Of a stretch of DNA of 51,526 nucleotides, positions 17,945-26,297 are shown in pieces. The stretch covers positions 1 to 51,526 of the forward strand of contig CAMVNV010000008.1 in the NCBI GenBank assembly GCA_947168935.1, read 5' to 3'. The position numbers were made by a program, and so were the translations under genes. The stretch is from an uncultured Butyrivibrio sp. (GTDB taxonomy: Bacteria; Bacillota; Clostridia; Lachnospirales; Lachnospiraceae). Within the stretch, counting starts at the first letter, position 1, and each line of letters opens with the position of its first letter. The notes beneath the pieces are model-generated. The model was not told where the DNA came from, did not search any database, and was given only the letters and a program-made list of their open reading frames with translations.

Positions 17945-19330
17945 TCAGAATATCTTCATTGCATCCTGCAGGGAACTAACGCCAATTATCTCAAGACCCT
18001 TTGTATCTTTGATCTTACTCTCATAAGCTTTAGGAAGGATTATTGTCTTAAAGCCAAGCTTCCTTGCTTCCATAACGCGCTGCTCTGTCATACTTACGCT
18101 TCTTACTTCTCCTGAAAGGCCGACTTCACCAAAGGCAACTACTGATGAATCAATAGGCTTATTCTTAAAGCTTGATATAACTGCAAGGCATATTCCAAGG
18201 TCAAGAGCAGGCTCCTGAAGCTTCATTCCACCGGCAAGATTTACATAGGCATCACAATCAGCCATCTGAAGGCCAACTCTTTTTTCAAGGACGGCCATAA
18301 GAAGATTAACTCTGTTATAGTCTGTGCCGTTTGCCTGTCTTCTTGGGAATCCAAAGCTAGTGCGGCATACAAGCGCCTGTATTTCAAGAAGTATAGGTCT
18401 TGTTCCTTCTATAGCACAGGTAACAATGCTTCCACTGGCATCTTCCGGCCTTCCGTCCAGCATAAACTCTGATGGATTCTGAACTTCAGCAAGACCGTCT
18501 TCGCGCATTTCAAACACACCGATCTCATTAGTAGAACCGAATCTGTTCTTAACACCTCTGAGTATTCTGTAGGAAGCATGCCTGTCGCCTTCAAAATACA
18601 GCACAGTATCCACCATATGTTCAAGGACTCTGGGGCCTGCAACTGTTCCTTCCTTGGTAACATGACCTACTATAAATATAGATACGTTCATGCTTTTTGC
18701 TATTCTAAGAAGAACCGCAGTAGTCTCTCGAACCTGGGATACACTTCCGGGCGCTGATGTTACGTCCTCGTTGAACATAGTCTGAATAGAGTCGATTATT
18801 ACTATTTCAGGCTTATCTTTGGATATTACCGATTCTATAGTTGATAGATTAGTCTCACACAAGAATTTCAGGTTATCTGTAAACTTACCGATACGATTAG
18901 CTCTTAACTTGATCTGCCTAAGAGACTCTTCACCGGAAATATATAAGATGCTATGTCCATCATCAGACATATTTCTTGCAACCTGAAGAAGGAGTGTTGA
19001 TTTACCAATACCAGGGTCTCCGCCAACAAGGGTAAGTGATCCTCTTACAAGACCGCCTCCAAGCACTCTGTTAAGTTCACCGATATGAGTATCACTTCTG
19101 TCTTCCTGTCCAAGCTCGATCTCGGACAGAGCCTTTGGACTAATAGATGAAGACTGCGCACCTCCTGATATCCCACTTCCAAGGGATGCTCTTTTATTTT
19201 TTGGCTCAGGTTTAACCAGCTCTTCTACCATGGTGTTCCATTCATGGCATGAAGGGCACTGTCCCATCCATTTTGATGATTCATATCCGCAGTTTTGACA
19301 AAAGAATGCTGTTTTGATCTTAGCAGGCAT
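17945..19330 (-). CDS. radA: DNA repair protein RadA/Sms
   Basis: RadA is a hexameric DnaB/RecA-like ATPase that promotes branch migration in recombination and repair. The 461-residue chain has an N-terminal zinc finger (Cys11, Cys14, Cys25, Cys28), a Walker A GGDPGIGKST at 103-112, the RadA-specific KNRFG motif, and a C-terminal Lon-protease-like domain (DLGICLAVISSFKNKPI). I place the start at the ATG at 19330, because GGGAGAGG lies just upstream; an in-frame GTG 42 bases further upstream lacks such a site. It lies downstream of a terminated small gene and clpC. A clpC-radA neighbourhood is common in Firmicutes. Confidence 0.96.
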   Translation of the reverse strand: MPAKIKTAFFCQNCGYESSKWMGQCPSCHEWNTMVEELVKPEPKNKRASLGSGISGGAQSSSISPKALSEIELGQEDRSDTHIGELNRVLGGGLVRGSLTLVGGDPGIGKSTLLLQVARNMSDDGHSILYISGEESLRQIKLRANRIGKFTDNLKFLCETNLSTIESVISKDKPEIVIIDSIQTMFNEDVTSAPGSVSQVRETTAVLLRIAKSMNVSIFIVGHVTKEGTVAGPRVLEHMVDTVLYFEGDRHASYRILRGVKNRFGSTNEIGVFEMREDGLAEVQNPSEFMLDGRPEDASGSIVTCAIEGTRPILLEIQALVCRTSFGFPRRQANGTDYNRVNLLMAVLEKRVGLQMADCDAYVNLAGGMKLQEPALDLGICLAVISSFKNKPIDSSVVAFGEVGLSGEVRSVSMTEQRVMEARKLGFKTIILPKAYESKIKDTKGLEIIGVSSLQDAMKIF

Positions 19331-19390
19331 ATTCCTCTCCCTCACAAATTCACGTATAAGATATTCTATCACATTAATTAAACATAAAAA

Positions 19391-19426
19391 AAGGCACAGA
19401 CATACGTCATTGTATGTCTGTGCCTT
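19391..19426 (-). terminator. Strong terminator of the 136-aa gene
   Basis: A perfect 15-bp stem (AAGGCACAGACATAC and its inverse) with a six-base loop is followed by TTTTT on the minus strand. It insulates radA from the genes upstream of it. Confidence 0.85.
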
Positions 19427-19439
19427 GATTATGAAATTT

Positions 19440-19850
19440 TTAAGCTTCTTCGACCTTAACTGTCACCGGCTTCCCGGAAAGCTCAACACTGATTGACAGC
19501 TTACCGCCAAGACCTGTTGTCATCTTTCCTTCACTGGAGCCATCTATGAGTACGTTATACTCTGTATTGTCCTCCATACCTAAAGTGATCTGTGCGTCTG
19601 CGTTACCTTCAACCATGAATGTCACACCTTTTTCGGTCTCTTTGAAGTGAGTCACTGCCGTTCCTGGGACAGATTCATAGACAAACATATCGTTCGCCTC
19701 AAGTCTTGTAATGTCCTTAAACGTCTTGACCTTGAGCAAATCTCCGCCGTGCTTGAAATCTTCAAGCTTCGACTTTGATGGAAGCTCGTAGTTACCAAAG
19801 CTGATTGTACCGTCAGCTTCTGCCCGCAGCAACTGTTCTACTACAGCCAT
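19440..19850 (-). CDS. Conserved small beta-rich protein of unknown function
   Basis: This 136-residue acidic protein has no signal peptide or membrane segment. It begins MAVVEQLLRAEADGTISFG and has alternating hydrophobic strands in the second half (for example VTFMVEGNADAQITLG, then LSISVELSGKPVTVKVEEA), suggesting a beta-sandwich. I recall closely similar clostridial proteins that carry the automatic name endosialidase; nothing in this sequence supports sialidase activity. The ATG at 19850 is chosen because AGGAGG sits seven bases upstream; the longer in-frame start lacks this. It lies about 80 bp downstream of clpC with an extended -10 (TGGTATAAT, 19917-19922) in the gap, and a strong terminator follows, so it probably forms its own short transcript. 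Confidence 0.8.
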   Translation of the reverse strand: MAVVEQLLRAEADGTISFGNYELPSKSKLEDFKHGGDLLKVKTFKDITRLEANDMFVYESVPGTAVTHFKETEKGVTFMVEGNADAQITLGMEDNTEYNVLIDGSSEGKMTTGLGGKLSISVELSGKPVTVKVEEA

Positions 19851-19916
19851 ATGGAACCTCCTATTGGTACGATAAAAAAAGTTTTCAAAGTGCATTATCC
19901 CTTTTGGGTAATAACC

Positions 19917-19925
19917 ATTATACCA
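19917..19925 (-). promoter_or_regulatory. Extended -10 upstream of the 136-aa gene
   Basis: TGGTATAAT on the minus strand, just after the clpC stop codon, matches an extended -10. No clear -35 precedes it. Confidence 0.4.
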
Positions 19926-19930
19926 TAAAT

Positions 19931-22510
19931 TTAAACTACAACTGCCTTTTTTGGTCTACCTGGTTTCTTTTTTGTTTTAGAAGAAGGAGCCTTTTTGGCA
20001 GGTGCCTTCTTAGCAGCTGGTTTAGCTTTCTTTTCTGCCTTAGCTTTTGCCGGTGCTTTAGCTACCTTTTCTTCCTTACCTGAAAAAGTAATCTTGCCGT
20101 CCTTAATTCCAACTACAACGTCACTATCTCTCTTGATATTGCCTTTGAGAAGCTCTTCAGCCATTGCATCTTCAATAACAGTCTGAATAGCACGCTTTAA
20201 TGGTCTTGCGCCCATCTTCTCTTCTGAGTACTTATCAACAAGATGCTTCTTAACAGCAGGTGATATTGTAAGTTTGATATTAAGCTGCTCTTTGCATCTC
20301 TTTGAAAGAGAGTTTGAAAGAAGAGTAACGATCTGAGTCATCTCTTCTGTTGAGAGCTGGTGGAATACCATGATCTCATCAATTCTGTTAATGAACTCAG
20401 GCTTAAAGAGGCGCTTTACCTCATCCATTACGCCGCTCTTCATTGTCTCATAGTCTTTTTTAGCATCAACTTTGGTATCAAAACCAAGCCTCTTAGGAGA
20501 TACTATCTTCTGAGCACCAACGTTGGAAGTCATGATAATGATAGTATTCTTGAAGCTTACTTTGCGTCCCTTTGCATCAGTAATATGACCATCATCCAGT
20601 ACCTGAAGAAGGATGTTGAATACATCCGGATGAGCCTTTTCGATCTCATCAAAGAGGATTACTGAATATGGATTTCTTCTAACCTTTTCAGAAAGCTGTC
20701 CACCATCATCATATCCAACATAACCTGGAGGTGATCCGATCATCTTGGACACACTATGTGGTTCCATATATTCTGACATATCTACGCGGATAAGAGCACT
20801 CTCTGATCCGAACATTGCTTCTGCAAGAGCCTTTGAAAGCTCTGTTTTACCTACACCAGTAGGTCCAAGGAAAAGGAATGACCCGATCGGTCTATTAGGA
20901 TCCTGAAGTCCTACACGTCCTCTTCTGATAGCCTTGGAAACTGCTTCTACAGCTTCTGACTGACCTATAACCCTCTTATGAAGCGTAGCTTCGAGTTTAA
21001 GAAGTCTCTCAGACTCCTTCTCTGCTATCTTCTTAACAGGAATCTTGGTCCAGAGTGCAACAACCTCTGCAACATCATTAGCACCTACAACTACAGAGCC
21101 AGTCTGCTCTTTGCGCTCATTAGCTGCTTTCATTCTGTTATATTTTTTGATAAGAAGAGCCTGCTGTCTGTTAAGTTCGCCTGCCTGTCTGTAATCCTCG
21201 CTCTTAAGGGCTTCTTCAACCTGATCATCAAGATCCTTGATTTGACTATCCAGGTCACGCATCTTGGATGTGTCACCCATAGAGTTAAGTCTCACTGCTG
21301 ATGCAGCTTCATCAATAAGGTCGATTGCTTTATCAGGAAGATTTCTATCGTTGATATAACGGTTAGACAGTTCAACCGCAGCCTTAATAGCTTCAGGGAG
21401 TATGCGAACGTGATGATGCTCTTCATACTTGTAAAGTATACCATTAAGAATATTGAGAGTCTCTTCAACAGTAGGTTCTTCTACTGTAACAGGCTGGAAA
21501 CGACGCTCCAGCGCAGCATCCTTCTCAACATACTTACGATATTCAGATATAGTGGTAGCTCCGATGATCTGGATCTCGCCTCTTGCAAGAGATGGCTTTA
21601 AGATATTGGAAGCATCGATAGCACCTTCTGCGCCGCCTGCTCCAATAAGAGTATGCATCTCATCTACAAAGAGAATGATGTTGCCATCTTCAGCAACTTC
21701 GTGGATAACCTTTTTGATACGCTCCTCAAATTCGCCTCTATACTTGGATCCAGCGATCATACCGGACAAGTCAAGAGTAAGGAGACGCTTACTCTGAACT
21801 GTAAAAGGAACATCTCCAGACACGATTCTCTGGGCAAGTCCTTCTACAACTGCTGTCTTACCAACACCAGGTTCACCTATAAGACATGGGTTATTCTTGG
21901 TTCTTCTTGAAAGAATCTGAATAACACGTTTAATCTCTGATTCACGTCCAATGACCGGATCAAGCTTTCCTGCAGCTGCAAGAGCTGTAAGATCACGGCT
22001 GTACTGTGCAAGTGCACTTCCCTTTTTGCGTCCGGACTGACGCTTTCCAAGATCCTCTTTTACCAAGTTAGGATCTTCGCCCATAGCTGCAAGTGTCTCA
22101 GCATAGAGCTTCTGAACCGGAACATTGAGAGTACTGATAAGTCTGACAGCTACATTTTCGCCATCCTTAATAAGAGCCAGGAGAATGTGCTCTGTTCCTG
22201 TCTTGGATGCACGGAATCTGTCAGCCTGGCGATGTGCCTCATTAAGGACCTGCTGAGCCCTTGGTGAAAAACCATCGCGGTCCATAGTAGTAACGCTTCC
22301 ATCCTGGACAATAAGATCTTTTACAAGATCCATAAGGCGTTTTTCATCTATTCCATTATCAATTAATATTCTGGATGCAACACTTCCCTCTTCCCTGATA
22401 AGTCCAAGCAGAATATGCTCTGTTCCAACATAGTTCAGTTTCAGACTTTTTGAAGCCTTGCGAGCTGTTTTGAGCGCGTTTTCGGCCTTATCTGTAAACT
22501 GTGAATTCAT
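19931..22510 (-). CDS. clpC: ClpC AAA+ unfoldase with basic C-terminal tail
   Basis: ClpC unfolds proteins and feeds them to ClpP. The 859-residue chain has the repeated Clp N-domain (about 1-145), a first AAA+ module with Walker A GEPGVGKT, the middle domain (about residues 405-465) typical of ClpC, and a second AAA+ module with [11 protein letters not shown] and [13 protein letters not shown]. Residues 813-859 are an unusual Lys/Ala/Pro-rich tail that ends with a KKPGRPKKA segment, like an AT-hook and like histone-H1-type tails; other ClpC proteins usually stop near residue 810-820. The GntR gene sits 44 bp upstream in place of the ctsR-mcsA-mcsB genes known from Bacillus, so control by that repressor is likely. 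The ribosome site is AGGAGG. Confidence 0.96.
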   Translation of the reverse strand: MNSQFTDKAENALKTARKASKSLKLNYVGTEHILLGLIREEGSVASRILIDNGIDEKRLMDLVKDLIVQDGSVTTMDRDGFSPRAQQVLNEAHRQADRFRASKTGTEHILLALIKDGENVAVRLISTLNVPVQKLYAETLAAMGEDPNLVKEDLGKRQSGRKKGSALAQYSRDLTALAAAGKLDPVIGRESEIKRVIQILSRRTKNNPCLIGEPGVGKTAVVEGLAQRIVSGDVPFTVQSKRLLTLDLSGMIAGSKYRGEFEERIKKVIHEVAEDGNIILFVDEMHTLIGAGGAEGAIDASNILKPSLARGEIQIIGATTISEYRKYVEKDAALERRFQPVTVEEPTVEETLNILNGILYKYEEHHHVRILPEAIKAAVELSNRYINDRNLPDKAIDLIDEAASAVRLNSMGDTSKMRDLDSQIKDLDDQVEEALKSEDYRQAGELNRQQALLIKKYNRMKAANERKEQTGSVVVGANDVAEVVALWTKIPVKKIAEKESERLLKLEATLHKRVIGQSEAVEAVSKAIRRGRVGLQDPNRPIGSFLFLGPTGVGKTELSKALAEAMFGSESALIRVDMSEYMEPHSVSKMIGSPPGYVGYDDGGQLSEKVRRNPYSVILFDEIEKAHPDVFNILLQVLDDGHITDAKGRKVSFKNTIIIMTSNVGAQKIVSPKRLGFDTKVDAKKDYETMKSGVMDEVKRLFKPEFINRIDEIMVFHQLSTEEMTQIVTLLSNSLSKRCKEQLNIKLTISPAVKKHLVDKYSEEKMGARPLKRAIQTVIEDAMAEELLKGNIKRDSDVVVGIKDGKITFSGKEEKVAKAPAKAKAEKKAKPAAKKAPAKKAPSSKTKKKPGRPKKAVVV

Positions 22511-22554
22511 ATATTTACATTCCCTCCTGCTGTGTATTTTAGTTAAAGATATTA

Positions 22555-22929
22555 TCAGATCCCGCTGTATTCATCGTAAATCTGATCTATAAGATTATGG
22601 ATCTCATTTCTAGAAATATTCTTGCAAAGAGCCCTTGCCAGAACGACTTCAAGCCCCTGCCTTGCCTCTTCAAGTGCCTGCAGCTTATCGATGTCCACTG
22701 CAATAACGGCACCTTTTCTTCGGTCAATCTTTACAAAGCCCTCCTGTTGCAAGATAGAATAAGCTTTATTGACCGTATGCATATTAATGCCAATGGTTTC
22801 TGCAAGTGTCCTGACACTTGGAAGCTGCTCGCCTTCACGAAACTGTGAAGTAGCTATTCCAAGTATGATCTGATTACACAATTGAAGATAAATGGCATCA
22901 TCACTGTTAAAATCAATTTCTATCATCAT
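22555..22929 (-). CDS. GntR-family repressor, YtrA type, likely controlling clpC
   Basis: This 124-residue regulator has an N-terminal winged helix of the GntR family (IYLQLCNQIILGIATSQF, then LPSVRTLAETIGINMHTVNK) and a short helical C-terminus (about residues 78-124), the small size typical of the YtrA subfamily, which has no large ligand domain. It lies 44 bp upstream of clpC on the same strand with no obvious promoter in between, so gntR-clpC should be one unit. A perfect inverted repeat over its own -10 supports autoregulation. YtrA-type repressors often govern transporters or envelope stress; a role in ClpC control is an inference from position. Confidence 0.92.
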   Translation of the reverse strand: MMIEIDFNSDDAIYLQLCNQIILGIATSQFREGEQLPSVRTLAETIGINMHTVNKAYSILQQEGFVKIDRRKGAVIAVDIDKLQALEEARQGLEVVLARALCKNISRNEIHNLIDQIYDEYSGI

Positions 22930-22940
22930 ACCTATAACCT

Positions 22941-22963
22941 CTGTTATATAAATGGTATAACAG
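22941..22963. promoter_or_regulatory. Operator of the GntR repressor
   Basis: Perfect eight-base arms CTGTTATA and TATAACAG are separated by seven bases. The site starts 12 bp before the GntR start codon and covers the -10 hexamer and transcription start. GTTATA-type half-sites fit YtrA-like repressors. Confidence 0.7.
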
Positions 22964-22981
22964 GGAGATTATTCATGTCAA
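22954..22981 (-). promoter_or_regulatory. Promoter of gntR-clpC
   Basis: On the minus strand a perfect TTGACA (22981-22976), a 16-bp spacer and TATACC (22959-22954) precede the GntR gene. The right operator arm lies across the -10, so repressor binding would exclude polymerase. Confidence 0.7.
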
Positions 22982-23104
22982 TAAATATGCCTGGAAGAAT
23001 TATGAAGCTTTTGTTAAATATCGGTTTTTCCATCTCATATAACAAGACTTTTAGTTTTGTTTTTATGAAAAAAGAATATAGATCAATTTTTATGTTCAAG
23101 AATG

Positions 23105-23139
23105 TATACATTTTTGAATCATAGATTCAAAAATGTATA
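23105..23139. repeat. Inverted repeat 1, 14-bp arms
   Basis: TATACATTTTTGAA and its exact inverse are separated by seven bases. The stem is AT-rich and contains T-runs on both strands. It could terminate, but no plus-strand gene precedes it. Confidence 0.6.
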
Positions 23140-23140
23140 A

Positions 23141-23179
23141 ATAAGCCGGATTGAAATACATTGTTCCAATCCGGCTTAT
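23141..23179. repeat. Inverted repeat 2, 13-bp arms
   Basis: ATAAGCCGGATTG pairs perfectly with CAATCCGGCTTAT over a 13-base loop. There is only a short AT stretch after it in either direction. Confidence 0.6.
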
Positions 23180-23236
23180 ATTAGATACAGGATGTCATCT
23201 AGTACCTGTTTTGAAATGAATGACTTCTTGAACGTA

Positions 23237-23274
23237 AATTACAGAAACGCGCATTTACTGCGTGTTTCGTAATT
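23237..23274. repeat. Inverted repeat 3, like the LacI-gene terminator
   Basis: AATTAC, a bulged A and GAAACGCGCA pair with TGCGTGTTTC and GTAATT, with one G-T pair. The core, read on the minus strand, closely resembles the stem-loop at 17613-17640. Confidence 0.55.
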
Positions 23275-23289
23275 CAGTGAATCAGTAGT

Positions 23290-23331
23290 CAACCAAGCCT
23301 TCGACCTTGTCGAACTGAATTGGCTTGGTTG
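23290..23331 (-). terminator. Nested hairpin after the SH3b gene
   Basis: An outer stem CAACCAAGCC / GGCTTGGTTG encloses an inner stem TTCGAC / GTCGAA. It is the first hairpin after the SH3b stop codon on the minus strand and probably ends that transcript, although the T-run is poor. Confidence 0.5.
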
Positions 23332-23349
23332 ATGCATTTCAAGGTACAG

Positions 23350-24804
23350 TTAACGTCTCTTTCCATCATTGTCATTATCGAGATCAAGGAATTCGAACTC
23401 AAAATCATCGTCATCAGCAAAATTTCTGGATTTACGAGGTGTTGGTTTTGAATTTCTATCTGGTCTTACAGTAGATGGGCTTGGAGCAGGAGCCATTTCT
23501 TCTTCAGGAAGAGGTCCTTCCTCCGGATATTCTTCAGGATAACCATCTTCTGGATATCCGTCTTCGTAACCATCTTCATAACCATCATCGTAGCCATCAT
23601 TTTTTCTTGACTTGAATCTGTCAAAAAGTCCTGCCTTACGAGGTCTTGGTTCTTCCTCATACTGCATGTTGTCATCCTCGTAGTTGCCACCTTCATCATC
23701 ATAGTAAAGAAGGTTTCTGAGTCTGATGAACAGGAAAATAACTGCGCCTGCAAGTACAACAACAAGGATCAGAAGAATGATATCAAGAAGACCGAATGCC
23801 TTCTGAGTACCATGCTGCTGGATATAATCATTAGCAGCAAGAACACCTTCAACGCTGTACTTTACAGGATTGCCATCTGTATTCTTTACAAGCTGATATG
23901 TACCATCCTGATCGATAAATACATAATAGGAATCTTTAGATGTAGTAGCAACTATAGAATTGCCGCCACCTGTTGTCTCCTGAGTTTCCTGCGGCTGCTC
24001 AGTAGTATCGCCTTCAGTATTCTCAGTATTTTCTGTTCCTTCACCAGTTTCACCTGTTTCAGTGTTTACTTCTGTATTCTCTCCACCTTCAGATGTTTCA
24101 GGTGCGCCAAGCTGTACAAGGTCTGCACGGATGAATCCCTGAACCCCATTGGAAAGAGTAATATAATACCACTGCTTGCCTGATGAATCATTAGCTGAAC
24201 CGGTAACTGTTACTACATCACCTGCAGATACACTTCCTGCTACAGAATAAGCTGTGCCTGCACCTGAACGTACATTAGCTTTGCTTGTTGTAACAGTAGC
24301 TGTTGTAGAATCCATTGCTGTAACCTGAGTATCAGGAAGATCTGCAGCTGTCTGTGTATTATCTGCTGTAGTAGCCTGTGTTGTAGTCGTATTATCTGTT
24401 GTAGTTGAATTATCTGTTGTAGTTGAATTATCTGTTGTTTGTACAGATGTTGTGTCTGTAGTTGTAATGGTATTATTTGCAGAAGTATCAACTTCCTGAG
24501 GTTCTCCCTTAGCTACAAGGTCACCTCTTACATAACCTGTTCCTCCAACTACATTAACCTTATACCAAACCTGTCCGTTGGCATCAGTTACTTCAGCCAG
24601 GATCTGAACCTGATCTCCGTTTTTAAGACTTCCAACTACTTCGCTAGATGTATCAGTGTTAGAACGAACCTTAGCTGATGAAGCTGTAACAGTTGCATAT
24701 GTTACTGTCTCTGCATTAGTTGTAAATGCACCTCCCATGACAAGAGTCATAACAGTTACAAATGTGACTATTAAAGCCACTATTCTCCCACGTTTTCTCT
24801 CCAT
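23350..24804 (-). CDS. Membrane protein with two extracellular SH3b domains and acidic Tyr-rich tail
   Basis: This 484-residue envelope protein has a signal peptide (about 1-31), a bacterial SH3 domain (35-98), a Thr/Asn/Asp-rich linker with six-residue TTDNST repeats (about 105-160), a second SH3 domain (168-232), a Glu/Thr-rich linker (235-282), a small unassigned segment (285-333), one membrane helix (337-361) and a 120-residue cytoplasmic tail. The tail has Gly-Tyr-Glu/Asp repeats (404-428) and then a Pro/basic and Asp-rich end. SH3b domains usually bind cell-wall peptides, so a wall-sensing or anchoring role is plausible, but no enzyme domain is present. The ATG at 24804 is chosen for its AGAGG site; a longer in-frame start exists. 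It follows purD by 45 bp on the same strand and may be co-transcribed. Confidence 0.88.
   Translation of the reverse strand: MERKRGRIVALIVTFVTVMTLVMGGAFTTNAETVTYATVTASSAKVRSNTDTSSEVVGSLKNGDQVQILAEVTDANGQVWYKVNVVGGTGYVRGDLVAKGEPQEVDTSANNTITTTDTTSVQTTDNSTTTDNSTTTDNTTTTQATTADNTQTAADLPDTQVTAMDSTTATVTTSKANVRSGAGTAYSVAGSVSAGDVVTVTGSANDSSGKQWYYITLSNGVQGFIRADLVQLGAPETSEGGENTEVNTETGETGEGTENTENTEGDTTEQPQETQETTGGGNSIVATTSKDSYYVFIDQDGTYQLVKNTDGNPVKYSVEGVLAANDYIQQHGTQKAFGLLDIILLILVVVLAGAVIFLFIRLRNLLYYDDEGGNYEDDNMQYEEEPRPRKAGLFDRFKSRKNDGYDDGYEDGYEDGYPEDGYPEEYPEEGPLPEEEMAPAPSPSTVRPDRNSKPTPRKSRNFADDDDFEFEFLDLDNDNDGKRR
24383..24436. repeat. Three tandem 18-bp repeats in the SH3b gene
   Basis: Three adjacent copies of GTAGTTGAATTATCTGTT (the first with two changes) encode the six-residue linker repeat. 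The low divergence suggests recent slippage, and copy number may vary among strains. Confidence 0.8.
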
Positions 24805-24849
24805 AGTTAACCTCTTTCTTTCTGCCAGACTCATAAAGCACACATATTA

Positions 24850-26127
24850 TCAGATCTCATCAAGTGCTTTACCGATGTCATGACGCATATATTTGCCTTC
24901 AAAGCTAATAAGCTCTGTTAGCTTATATGCGTTCTCTCTGGCTTCTTTAAGTGTATTTCCTTTGGCTGTAACACCAAGCACTCGGCCTCCGTTTGTGACT
25001 ACACGTCCCTGCTCGTCAAACTTAGTTCCTGCATGGAAACAATATCCATCTTTCAGATCATCAAATGAATCGAGACCTGAAATAACTTTACCTTTTTCAT
25101 ACTTAACCGGATATCCTTCAGATGCAAGCACTACACAAACAGCTGCCTTATCTTCAAATTCAAGATCTATCTTATCAAGAGTGCCGTCAATTACAGCATT
25201 CATGACATCTATTATATCAGTTTTCATGCGTGGAAGCACGACCTGAGTTTCAGGATCACCAAATCTGGTGTTGTATTCAACAACCTTTGGACCATCAGCA
25301 GTCATCATAAGACCAAAGTAGAGAACTCCCTTGAACTCTCTTCCCTCAGCTGCCATAGCATCAACAGTCTTCTGATAGATTGTCTCGCAGGCTACCTTAT
25401 TGATCTCTTCTGAATAGAAAGGACTTGGAGAGAAAGTACCCATACCACCGGTATTAAGACCTGTATCTCCATCCCCTGCTCTCTTATGATCCTGTGAAGA
25501 ACTCATAAGCTTATAATGCTTACCATCAACGAATGCAAGTACAGATACTTCTCTTCCTGTCATGAATTCTTCGATGACCATCTCGTTACCTGCACTTCCA
25601 AACTTCTTATCAAGCATGATCTCATCAACGCCGCTTAAAGCCTGTTCAAGATCCTGGCAGATAAGAACGCCCTTACCAAGAGCAAGCCCATCAGCCTTTA
25701 ATACTATAGGGAACTTAACTGATGTCTTAAGGTATTCCTTAGCCTTGTCTGCATCTGTAAATGTCTCGTAAGACGCTGTTGGAATATCATACTTTTTCAT
25801 AAGGTCTTTGGAAAAAGCTTTGCTACCTTCAATGATAGCAGCATTTTTTCTTGTACCAAAAACTCTGAGACCCTTTTCTTCAAGAGCATCTACGATTCCT
25901 GCGCAAAGCGGATCATCCTGACTACATACTACAAGATCAACACCGTTTTCTTTGGCAAAATCTCCGATCTTATCGAATTCCATTACACCAAAAGGCACGC
26001 ACTCTGCAAGCTTTGCAATACCTGCGTTACCAGGTGCACAATAAATCTTATCAACTTGTTTACTTCTGGAAATTGCTTCGACCATCGCGTGTTCGCGACC
26101 GCCCCCACCGACTACAAGGACTTTCAT
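24850..26127 (-). CDS. purD: Phosphoribosylamine-glycine ligase
   Basis: PurD joins phosphoribosylamine and glycine using ATP to give GAR, the second purine step. The 425-residue chain has the N-terminal signature KVLVVGGGGREHA, a central ATP-grasp fold with the lid region KADGLALGKGVL, and the catalytic stretch GVLYFGLMMT followed by VVEYNTRFGDPETQVVLPR. The length is typical of the family. It lies 170 bp downstream of purN, with a hairpin between them, so it is probably the last purine gene of the purE-M-N-D cluster or separately started. The SH3b gene follows. Confidence 0.97.
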   Translation of the reverse strand: MKVLVVGGGGREHAMVEAISRSKQVDKIYCAPGNAGIAKLAECVPFGVMEFDKIGDFAKENGVDLVVCSQDDPLCAGIVDALEEKGLRVFGTRKNAAIIEGSKAFSKDLMKKYDIPTASYETFTDADKAKEYLKTSVKFPIVLKADGLALGKGVLICQDLEQALSGVDEIMLDKKFGSAGNEMVIEEFMTGREVSVLAFVDGKHYKLMSSSQDHKRAGDGDTGLNTGGMGTFSPSPFYSEEINKVACETIYQKTVDAMAAEGREFKGVLYFGLMMTADGPKVVEYNTRFGDPETQVVLPRMKTDIIDVMNAVIDGTLDKIDLEFEDKAAVCVVLASEGYPVKYEKGKVISGLDSFDDLKDGYCFHAGTKFDEQGRVVTNGGRVLGVTAKGNTLKEARENAYKLTELISFEGKYMRHDIGKALDEI

Positions 26128-26255
26128 TAGAATCTCCTCCGATTAAATTATATCCGCGATCATGGCATAATACAATGCCAATTACATACTAACAACGCAC
26201 CAACTTTTCTAAGAAAATACCATTTATTTATAAATGATTTTTTTAGAATACACAA

Positions 26256-26281
26256 GCGAAGCCAATGATTTTTGGCTTCGC
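26256..26281 (-). terminator. Hairpin between purN and purD
   Basis: The perfect ten-base stem GCGAAGCCAA / TTGGCTTCGC has a six-base loop. The downstream T-run on the minus strand is weak (TTGTGTATT), so termination may be partial. Confidence 0.5.
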
Positions 26282-26297
26282 CATAAGTATTTATAGA

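Larger units (their letters stand above)
22982..23349. other. Hairpin-rich spacer between gntR and the SH3b gene
   Basis: No supported gene lies here. Four separate inverted repeats occupy 23105-23331 and are listed individually. The stretch 22982-23100 is AT-rich and shows nothing else recognisable. Confidence 0.6.

Noticed and set aside
23012..23124. Plus-strand open frame over the hairpin region
   Set aside because: It has no ribosome site, runs through the GntR promoter and inverted repeats, and has AT-driven composition.
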